Shown here: positions 54,943 to 64,000 of the stretch, piece by piece | How positions within the stretch are numbered: the first letter of the stretch is position 1 | Layout of the letters: each line of letters starts with the position of its first letter | DNA from: Cheilinus undulatus | Taxonomy: Eukaryota; Chordata; Actinopteri; Labriformes; Labridae | Assembly (NCBI RefSeq): GCF_018320785.1 | Contig: NC_054872.1 | Location: 42,954,551-43,018,550 of the forward strand | Reading direction: 5' to 3' | DNA length: 64,000 nucleotides | Notes under the pieces: generated by a model | Told to the model about the DNA's origin: nothing | Databases searched by the model: none | What the model saw: only the letters and a program-made list of their open reading frames with translations | Translations under genes and position numbers: made by a program

Positions 54943-57891
54943 CTCCAGGTTGTCCAGGTCACCAGCTGTTTGCCTTTTTTTCTCTGCTGTCCGCTCCAGC
55001 TGCCGGGTAAACTTCCCTTTGATCTCAAACAGAGCGTTAACACTGCTGTGGTGTAAAGTCACAATGAAAAGTTTACTCTGAACATGTCGTACAACTCCAT
55101 CACCAAATCCAACACCAGCACCTTCCAGCTCCACCACCACCCAGCCCACTCTGTTCACTGGCTTTTTTTTTTCAGAGGCCCTGCGGATATCTGGACAACT
55201 TCCTGCCACTGTGTAGAGAAGAATAGGAGGGTGACGGCTGTATGTGCATGTGTGTGTGCGTATTTGTAGCTCTTTTTGTGGCTCAGCATGAAAAAAAGAA
55301 GAAACAGTATGGAGTAAGGGCGACTTTAGAGGAACAGTTATTTCAATGTGTCAAAGCTGCAGGGTGTGAGGGAATGGCGTGGTTTGAATTTGACCTTTAC
55401 AAAGAAGTCTGGACGTACGCACACACAAACACACAGTTTTGTCCAGCTGCTGAGTCAAAAAAATGACTGAGTTGCCTGTAAGAGGAGCGTATAGACTGCC
55501 TCACAAAAGGAAACAAAAGTGGATTTTTTTTTAAAGGACAAAGAAATAAGAGTTGTACATTTAAAAGAAAAGCCGTTCTGAGAAACAAAACTTGTTTTAT
55601 TCCCAGAGACTGAGAGAAAAGCATTTCAGACAATGCCATTTGTGTTGTATATAACCAACTGATATCTTAATTTACCCCAAGGACATTACATTACCAAAAG
55701 AATCCAGACGTTAAATAAAAAGACATAAATTTGAAAAGAAAAAAAAACAAACAAACACTGATTTGGACAAGGTCCTGCTTCAAACCCCTATTCCAGTGTC
55801 TCCTACTGAGTAATCATTTTTCCATGGGTGGCAGAGGGGGTTTATTTTTGTGTACTTCTGCTCTTTTGAGATCGTTCACCAGCAGTAATTTGTATAAGGA
55901 TGTTCAAATAACATCACTCACCTTTGAAAATGTTTCACCTTCCATTGCTTAATCATTGCTGATGAATGCTGATTGTTGATAAGGTAGCTTAAAGCAGCCG
56001 TCATCCTAGAGTGCAGGCATGTTAGATGATACTGGCTGCAAACAGCTGCAGAAAAATATTAAAAGGAAAACATTAGGAGCTTGATTTTTAACATGAGAGA
56101 TCACCCCTGAAAGGAGCATTTACTGGAGGGATTATCGGTGAATGCCTCTCTCTCATGCATGGATAGTGAATATTTAGGTATTGTTAAAAAGACAAAAAAA
56201 AAATGGTGTGCAAATTTACTTTGGTGGCTGTAAAAATACCTGGGGAGCCTGCCCATTTGTGGTCTACATGTGGGAAACACTGCCCAGAAATGTAACCATT
56301 GATAACCTTGCATCTTTGAATATCAAGGTTCATTTGAAAAATGTCTAACTTTATAATCTCACTAACACTAGGTTTTATTTTTTGCGAACTGATGACTTAA
56401 AAATGACAAAGTCGGGACATTTTAAATATCAAAAATACCTACAGGTTAACACAGCTTAATAGCTAAATTCTCTTGAATTCAAAACTTTTTTTTCTTTCAT
56501 TTTTTAAAGAGTGGCCCTACAACATCATCACAAAAAGGAGGCTGTGCAAAGCACAACAGAGTACCAAATACAAATACGAAGTTTCAATTATTTTAATAAG
56601 ATGAAGTGCTAGGACCACATTGAGGCAAAACAAATTAGACTTTGAGAATAAAGTTAGAACACTACAAGAATAAAGAAGTGAGAAAATGATGTCTGACTTT
56701 TATGAGAGAAAACTTTGTAAAATTACAAGGCTGCCTTAGGGATGTACTGTATTGGATACTTGCCAATATGCTGATATTTATAGACTAATTTTAGCCACTA
56801 CCCATATTCAAATATGTAACTCAGACCTAAAACTTTAGTCCTTAAAACACATTCTAAGAGGTCCAGAAGGCCTGTTGGCTGAGTTGCACCCCAGCCTGTG
56901 GCTCTTTCACCACATTGTCTCCTGCTCTCTCGTCCCTGTTTCCAGTTCTGTCCACTGTCCTATCTCTCTACAAAAAGGCAAAAAAGTTCTAAATAAATCT
57001 TAAAAGATGACAAAAAAAGAAAAGCACACATTAAAGTTTGAAGCAAGAACAAAGAATCAAAATTAAGTCCCAAGAGAACACTTCAAAGTTTAAAGGAATG
57101 ACGATGAACAAAAAAAGGCTTAAGGTGACAGGTTGATATTTAGAGCTAATATTGGTCGATATTCACAGCTGATATCAGCAAAAATGTTCATATTTTTTGA
57201 TAATAAACTTTTAAGCTAATACCTGTCAATACTGATATCATGCCAATTATATCATGTATCCCTATATCAGTGTTCAGGTTTTGTGAAAACACCGCAAGTG
57301 TGACTTCGCAAGATGCTACATATTACACTCATTTCAACACAGGAGGCAGGCTGCCCCACTGATATTCCCCTATGAATAACACAAATGCCAATCATATCCT
57401 CAAATAACAACTGATTTCCTATACAATTGTGAATTAATTGATAGAAAATTCCAACTTTAGTCCAGAGAATTAAATTTTTATTTGTCTTTCTTCTCACAAT
57501 TTTCTACTTTATCCTCATGACATTACTACTTTATTCTTGTGTGTCTTTGGTTTTAAAATCTCATTTTTTCCCTTTAATGTGGCTTTGTTGTAAGTACAGC
57601 CATTTTAGAATATTTTAAATATGCTTGAGTGTTATTTTTATATGTTGTGACATAATAAAGGCTGAAAAGCCTGATAAGGGAACTGCCATCGTAAAGAACA
57701 ACAGAACTCTATAAATAAAAAAATACAAATAATGTCATCCTCTTCAGTGGAACAATTGCTTGAGTCTGGAGACTGGAAGAAGCAACCATGTGTGCAAAGA
57801 AATGTGAAGTCAGTTATTTTGGCAATTTCACAGTCTATATAATAAAGATGTAAGAAAAAGAATGTCACAGATTACAGTGCAACAGTATACT
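54943..57891. other. 5' flank of the Notch-like gene and intergenic stretch
   Basis: Upstream of the signal-peptide ATG the reading frame stays open to 55209 on the minus strand, but this part does not look like a secreted protein start and is probably 5' UTR. CA/TG-rich tracts lie near 55,240-55,265 and 55,420-55,435. Beyond about 55.5 kb I see only AT-rich DNA and repeats. Confidence 0.5.
56739..57264. repeat. Decayed hAT-like element with a nested dispersed repeat
   Basis: GGGATGTACTGTATTGGATAC on the left and ATATCATGTATCCCTATAT on the right look like decayed inverted ends. Internal TGATATCAGC/TATTGGTCGATATT blocks are typical of such elements. About 56,860-57,000 contains the reverse-strand relative of the repeat at 40.1-40.3 kb. 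Confidence 0.45.
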
Positions 57892-60800
57892 TCAGCATAA
57901 AGCTTCTTTGTCCTTAAATCCAGTCTGTTGCTCCAGTTGTGGCCCAGGAGCTCCCCTTTCCATGCAGTACTCCTCCCAAAGTTCACTAAATAAATTCCCA
58001 GTTGCACCAAAAGTACTCTCTTGCTCCTTTTTGTGGTCACACAATCCCAAATCCATCTTTTTAAAAACAGCACAGAACACCTGTCGAGAGAGTGGGGAGG
58101 TCTCCTTCTCCATGCAGTGGTTGTAGTAGTGCCTGTAAACCTCTGACATGGTTGAGAAGGCCGGCTCCAGATACAGCTTAGAGACAGATGTCTCGCAACA
58201 GTACGAGGGTGCTTTGGGTAACCTTTCCAAGAACTCTTTCAGGAATATGTGCTCTGAAGCTTTACGGGATGCCCTTTGTGTTTGCTTTTTGCTGTTTTCA
58301 TCTTGTTCGCATGAGTTTTGTGCCCAGTTAAGCACAGACCACTCCCCAATCCCCAGAGTGGAGAGGAACATCTTTTTACAAACCTGTTTTCTGTCACCGT
58401 TGGCTATCAAGTGATACCGCATTGAAACTGACCTTCGTGATTTAGCTGATAGTGCTCTGGTCCTTTCCACTGGGTCACAGTCTACCAACCCGGCCACGTA
58501 GATCTTTCTCTGAGCCCAGTTCATACACTGCCAGAAAGTGGTGAAGAGGTGGTTCCTGGCTTCTTCACTGAAGTCTGCACAGAAGCGGTTTGATGCCCTC
58601 CTGCAAGCGCTGGAGGTGCATCTCATTCCCATTGTCCTCTGGGATTTAGTCACAGTCGTGCCGTCTTTCTTGCGTTTGCTGATGTATGGTTTTCCCTCCA
58701 TTCTGAGCTGCTTCTGTTGGTTTTGTTTCCACGTTAGCGGCCTGGCAACCCTTGGTTTCTTTCTTGCAGGGCTCTCCAGTTCTGTTGGACTGTTCTGGTC
58801 TATTTCAGTGGGATTTTCTGACTCTGAAAAAACAGGACAATGATTCACTTGTAGCAAGCACAAGTATTTACTTCAACATTTTACTGTCTAGTTTAGAAGA
58901 TGGCATAAATATAAAAAAATGCTCTTCACAATTTTCCGAGGCCTAGAACTGTCTTTATTTCGCCTTTTTTTTTTTTTTTGTCCTACAACAACTGAACATA
59001 TCTGACAAAATAAAAACAGAAGATTCTTCCAGTCAAGAAGCTTCAGCAAACAAGTATTTGATATACTTCCTTAAAAGTAGAATAATCTGATTGAATAGTG
59101 GCCTAGTTACCAAAAAGTTGCCAATCATTTTTTTGAGTCCACAACTCAATCAATCATTGTATCTCTAGCTATATGTGTTAAGTGTTACAGTGGCCGCTCA
59201 TAGGGCTGAATGATATAATGTTTTACAACCACGATGGCAATGTATGCACAAGTATGGAGCCTCTGAAGGGACATTAGTAAAAAAATTTACTTCATGGTGC
59301 GCATGCAAAACACTGCTACTAAATTTAAATAGCTGTCAAAATTAACACTGCTTGAGCCTGAAGCATTATCAGTGGAGACCAGGAGGGAAAATCCTCTTTT
59401 GGCATGCTTCATTCGGGCCCTGTGTGAGTGCGCCTTTAGACAAAAACTGTAGTTTCGTCAGACATCTCAAGGTTTGTCATGCTTTGAAATGCTAAGTGCT
59501 GCAGCAGGACATAGCATGTGTTTGAGGTCTAGGCTTTGACCATATCACTCTTTGCAGATGTAATGTACTTGGATACTTGAAGATTTCTGGCCTACATTGC
59601 CCCACTTGTGGCCTACATGTGGATGCTTGGGTCGTGGAGGGGTTGAAATCAAGAGCGCAGTACTGCTGCAGAGCAAAGCTGTTCCGGGCAGAGGGGAGGG
59701 AAAGACTAAAAGTTTTTGACATCACCATCAGCAGCCAAAAAAACTTAGCACAGTTCATGCAAGAGTCTGTGTGTCTCCTGCTTGTAAAAACGTTCAGGCT
59801 ACAGGTGAGGCTACTGCTGTCACAGATTCACTGGCATGTTGCTTGAGGCAGATGCTCAATGTTGCCTTATAATGGTTCTCACAATATGTGGTCCATTTAC
59901 GGCACAATGGTTTATTTCACAGCTGCAGTACATGACATTTACACGTGTAAAGCACCAAAAAATTCTATCCTTTTTCTTACTAAAACATTATTCTGTTTTT
60001 TTTAAACTGTCTTGTCCAACCTGCACCTACATCCTGAGGATTTTTTTTTTTGCTTGATAAAATGATAAAATGTTAATATGTCTGCCAGTACACAAATTAA
60101 TGTTTAATCCAGTTGAAAGCTGTGATATCTATGCCTATGTGAGATATCGTGTTCAGGCTCAGCGGAGCCAGCAGGGTGGCGCAGCACTGTGTTCGTGTGC
60201 ATGTCTGACTGTGCGTTTATTTGGAGCTCCAGCTGTGCCGTGCTTTCTCACCGCCCCACAATGTTATAATGTGCTGTCGTCAGGGTGACATGAATGTCTA
60301 AACGCGTAAAGACAGAAGAGTAATCTAGAGAAATACACAGTCAAGGCACCTCACCTTCTTTTATCAGTGAGTAAAATCTGCTTTATAAGTAGCTGAAAAA
60401 TACTTGAAATAAGACACAAAAATGACTTACCTAGTGTAACTTCAACTGAATAACACACTGAAGAAGAAGCAGGGTTTTGCTGTGGGCACTGGGGCACAGC
60501 TTCAGTCCCGTCTCCTTTGTGTTCACTCAGTCTGTTGTTTTCTGTTTTTCCTTTCTGCGCCCAGTTGAGCACGGACCACTCTCCGATCCCCAGAGTGGAC
60601 AGAAACATGTTCTTACACACTTGTTTCCTTTTACCATCCACCAGCAAGTGATAACGAAATGAAAGTGATCTTCTTGACTGTGACCCCACAGCTCGAGATC
60701 TCTCCACAGGGTCACAGTCAACTTGTCCTGCTACATATAGTCTCCTCTGAGCCCAGCTCATGCACTGCCAGAATTCATCAAAGAGTCTTTTTCTGACGCC

Positions 60801-63483
60801 TTCTTCGATTTCATTACAAAGTCGGTTGCAGGCCTTTTTGCAAAGACTGGACGTGCACCTTGGTCCCACTGCTCTTGGCTGTTTGGTCACAATCTCACCA
60901 TCTTTTTTGCGTTTGCTTGTGTATGCTTTGCCCTCCATCCTCAGCTGCTTCTGCTTGTTTTTCTTCCAGTTAGAAGGATCTGCTACTTTGGCTTTTTTTC
61001 TGCTAGGACTTGGCTTACTCAAATTATTGTCTCCATTTGTAGCAGTTGTATTCAGGAATGCTGAGAAGACAAATAAAATGAAATAAGGGGTTTAATGCTG
61101 ACACACGATTTACCTAAAAAAAAAACACGTAACACTTCTGGCTTATCATACATGATAAGTCTGCATTAAACAAAGCTAATCTGACATCTGGTAAAGAACT
61201 AACAAACAGAATGTGTTTATTTAAACATTAATAATTTGCGAGCTAAATTTTCAACTATCCTTTTTTCTTTTTTACCTGCCTTTACTGATTGGTTAGTTCT
61301 TAAAGTTCCTCTTGCTTACACTGAACTCTGTAAAACTGCATTTTCATTTGATGCTCCAAACTCATGGAATGCCCTCCAACAAAGCTCTCCCCTCTCTTGT
61401 AATGTGCCTGTAATCCTACTGACACTCAAAATAAGAAAACCCCAATGCCCTTTCCAGAATAAAGGTTTGAAATAAAATCTTTTGCCTCTTAAACACTGTA
61501 TTTTCACATATGCAGAACACAAATCTACACATCAAAATAGGCCAGGTACTGTCAAAGAGCAATGACACCAATGTCACTGCAATAAATCTGCATTTGCAGA
61601 CTTGATTTTGAAATTATGCTCAGTTTAATAGGTAACACTTTATTTGAAGGGGTATACATAAGACTGACATGACACTGTCATAATCATGACTGTCTTTCAC
61701 ATAAAGGAGGCTTTATGAGCATTCATGAATGTAAGTCTATGCAGGTGAGTTCTGTGTTGACAACTATAAACAGGCAGAACTTGGTCTGTGCTGATTAAGT
61801 AGCACCACTTGATGGTATTCTTATGATGATATGTTTATTGCTACCAACAAATATCTGCATCAAGGTGCAGCTATTAATCCATCATAGATCAAACATTTAA
61901 ATTTGAGCCACGAATCTGCTTGACATTGTATAAAGCCAATCAGCAGTCAGATTCCCTCGCTACCTGAAACGCATTAGAAAGGACTGGATCAACTGCTGTT
62001 AAAAAACATGCAATTAAAAAGTTGTTTTCTCTTCCTCACGACAATGTCCTGACTCTTTTTAGAATTTGCACTATGTTGTGTTATTTTTGCAACCTTTATT
62101 TATATTCTATTGATTAGGAGAAATCTCAATGAAATTAGTTTCTTTTTTCAGTTCAAACTACTTAAAGGTGAAGTGTATGATATTTTAGCCTTACAGCATT
62201 TAGCTGAGCAGACTTAGAAATGAAACATTATACATGTAAATAGCCTTAGCTAAATCAGTGTCTATTTTCCTGAAAATTTAAAATGGTTTGTTTTTAGTAA
62301 CTTAGAATAAGGAGTCCACCATCTTGGGTTTTTGCATCCTGCATGTTTCTACAGTATCACAAAAGAGTGCAAATAATGGAAACCCATTTTTTCCACTGGT
62401 TGCCACAGTTACCAACAGAAGTGTGTGTTGCAATGTAGAATTTGACAATTAGATGCAGATAATGTTGCACCTGTAAGTGATTGTGGGTACAGATGACCAG
62501 TTTGCTGTGAAACTGAGACTCATCCAATGAATGGTGCCTCTCTGAGGCTATTACATACTAAATTAACCATTAAATTCCAGTTTTTATATTAAATGCACAC
62601 ATAAAGGCTAAATAGAAAAGGCAATCTTGCCTGAAAGTCATTTAACACTAACTGCTGGCTTTCCCTAAAGAAAAACAAATCCACTGCCAGAAGTGTAAGA
62701 CATTAATTTAAAATGACAGCCGATAGGTTTCAAGAATGTGTCCTGTATAACTGATAAAATTCAGGCTTAATTGTTTAAAATCAATCTCTTAAACCTACTC
62801 ATATTATTGAGAAAGTGTGTTTTACTGTGTTTGCTACACTAGAGCATTTCTATCATTGGTCACATAGTTACATGTTGCCCCTAGCTATCCCAATTCAGAA
62901 TATGACCAAGATTTAAAAACCAGAAAGCATTCATATATTTGACATTGGATAAATGTGAATGAATAATGTGTAAAAATAAAAAATGGGCTTCAACAGAGGG
63001 AAAATGTTTTCAGCATCAGATAAACACTGTGGCAGTTTTAAGACTCAATATATATTTAAATATAACCTTTACTTCTTAAATCAAGATCAAAACTAACCTT
63101 GGGGTTGTTTTCAATACACTTTTTACATGACATCACAACACTGTTACTTACTGCTGTCGGCACCAAGAGAACCTGCATTCTGGGACAGAGACTTAGGTAT
63201 AATCTGTGACTCTGTTGTCATCACTGAGCTGAAAATTCTTCTGGACAGTCCATCTTTATCAGTGTCAGGTTTTCTGCCTATATCAGCGATGCACAGGGGC
63301 TCTGGGTAAACAGAAAACATACAGATAAGATATGACAGTAAGGTACACTACGTTCTGACAAATAGAAGGTGACTATCTAAGCTCACCTGGTGGGAAATGG
63401 TGTAACCCAAACGTCTCAGAGACAGTAGGAATGTGAGGTAGGGGGTCACTGATAGCTTTCTGAGGGAAACTGATATCCTCCAT
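57892..63483 (-). CDS. Unrecognised protein with two tandem copies of a Cys-containing domain
   Basis: Exons 63483-63387, 63301-63152, 61060-60431 and 58823-57892 (all internal introns phase 1) give 602 aa. Exons 3 and 4 each encode a copy of a roughly 150-residue domain: KQKQLRMEGKAYTSKRKKDG, RCTSSLCKKACNRLC, FWQCMSWAQRRLYVAGQVDC and NMFLSTLGIGEWSVLNWAQ in the first, and close equivalents in the second. Each is preceded by a basic NLS-like stretch (SRKKAKV / ARKKPRV). Only the second copy continues into FLERLPKAPSYCCETSVSKL and LDLGLCDHKKEQ-like sequence. From memory, this resembles the N-terminal part of large uncharacterised, probably transposon-derived proteins in arthropods and other animals; the expected catalytic part is absent here. 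No transmembrane segment or signal peptide is seen, so it is probably nuclear. The ATG is just after a splice acceptor, so a non-coding first exon must lie upstream. I do not know a function. Confidence 0.78.
61630..61800 (+). repeat. Dispersed repeat fragment
   Basis: GGTAACACTTTATTTGAAGGGG, then CATAATCATGACTGTCTTTCAC and ATTCATGAATGTAAGTCTA, resembles a common fish dispersed repeat end. The boundaries are approximate. Confidence 0.4.
62163..62480 (+). mobile_element. MITE, copy 2 of the family at 2.8-3.2 kb
   Basis: The left end TTAAAGGTGAAGTGTATGA and the internal blocks CACCATCTTGGGTTTTTGCA, CATGTTTCTACAGTATCAC and TTTTCCACTGGTTGCCACAG align with copy 1. The right end (TGTTGCACCTGTAAGTG) is more decayed. 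It lies in the second coding intron of the 602-aa gene. Confidence 0.75.
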
Positions 63484-64000
63484 TGCTGCAATGGCTGAAA
63501 TACAAAGAAAATACAGATTCTCATGCGTATTTCACATAAAATAAACAATGACACATTTTTTAAAAAGTGTATTTAGTGACCAGCATTCAGATAGTTGACT
63601 GAAAAGTGTCTGTTTACTCATATTTTAACGACAATCCCCAGGCCATGTGCCTAAATTCATTTGTTTATATGGCGCACGTTACAAGTAGGCGTCACAGGTG
63701 TAGCGGTTCAATGAGTGACCGTGTTAAATGGTGACTTCTACCGGAGTGCGTTGTCGTAGTTACAACAGATGTTGAAGATGGAGAGGTTTTTAACGGCTGG
63801 CTCTTAGTTCAAATTATACTATAACGTCGAAAATCCTCATTTGTTGCGTCTTCAATCAAAAACTAACAAACAGGCGTTGGCTTGGACGCTGGAAGTTGAC
63901 TGCATCTTTTCTAACTACGACAACCACGGATGCTTTCGGCTGAAAGTCGCTCACTCGTTAAACCGAAACACCGGCCTGCTGACATTTATCAAAAAGGTAC
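63484..64000. other. Likely promoter region of the 602-aa gene; possible divergent transcript
   Basis: Base composition becomes more GC- and CpG-rich (AACGTCGAAA, GTTGCGTC, CCACGG, GAAAGTCGCTC) toward the end of the window, suggesting a promoter for the minus-strand gene. On the plus strand, an ATG at 63930 opens 22 codons (MLSAESRSLVKPKHRPADIY..) up to a donor-like AAAAAG|GTAC at 63996. This could be the first exon of a divergent gene beginning here, but it is too short to identify. Confidence 0.3.

Noticed and set aside
54943-55209. Open frame upstream of and continuous with the signal-peptide exon of the Notch-like gene
   Set aside because: The 89 extra residues are charged, have no domain and would bury the signal peptide; a 5' UTR that happens to be open is more likely.
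59492-59846. Overlapping frames of 88-89 codons on both strands
   Set aside because: They lie in the intron of the 602-aa gene, with no domain or splice support on either strand.

Overview
The window is genomic DNA from a ray-finned (teleost-type) fish. Evidence: intron-rich vertebrate genes with GT/AG splice sites, fish-type Hes/Her transcription factors, and a dense load of Tc1/mariner, hAT, MITE and L1 elements in AT-rich DNA. All gene models below were built by eye by matching splice signals, reading phase and protein similarity recalled from memory; no database search was possible.

Layout. 1-6.3 kb: no gene seen; repeats, ending in a complete 1,032-bp hAT-type element with a perfect 8-bp target duplication. 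6.5-16.9 kb (+): an eight-exon PBX homeodomain gene (401 aa), most like PBX2. 17-18.3 kb: a Tc1 relic. 18.6-29.4 kb: a regulatory-looking domain with two three-exon Hes/Her repressor genes (20.2-21.2 and 27.2-28.2 kb, both + and both ending WRPWP). Around and between them are many Su(H)/RBPJ-type sites, CACGTG boxes and a recurrent TTTACGC motif, including four copies of a roughly 100-bp module made of an inverted Su(H) site pair around a conserved core. 31.05-54.94 kb (-): an eleven-exon Notch-like receptor gene. Its last intron carries a nearly intact 5.7-kb L1 retrotransposon with target duplications. 57.9-63.5 kb (-): a four-exon gene for an unrecognised 602-aa protein with two tandem copies of a Cys-containing domain.

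The main observation is the Notch-like gene. Its eleven exons join in a continuous 793-codon frame with every splice phase matching, yet a signal-peptide exon joins directly to the second Lin12/Notch repeat. I find no EGF-repeat exon in the 5.5-kb first intron. The first LNR, the furin (S1) loop, the RAM Trp-x-Pro motif and the first four ankyrin repeats are also absent, while LNR-B, LNR-C, both heterodimerisation halves, the transmembrane segment, the KKRRREPLGED block, the last three ankyrin repeats and a C-terminal tail remain. It is a miniaturised Notch.

The neighbourhood is coherent: a Notch relative, two Hes/Her genes of the class Notch controls, clustered RBPJ-type sites and a PBX gene. 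Human NOTCH4 and PBX2 are close neighbours in the MHC class III region, so this may be the fish counterpart with a strongly reduced Notch4-like gene. That orthology is inference.
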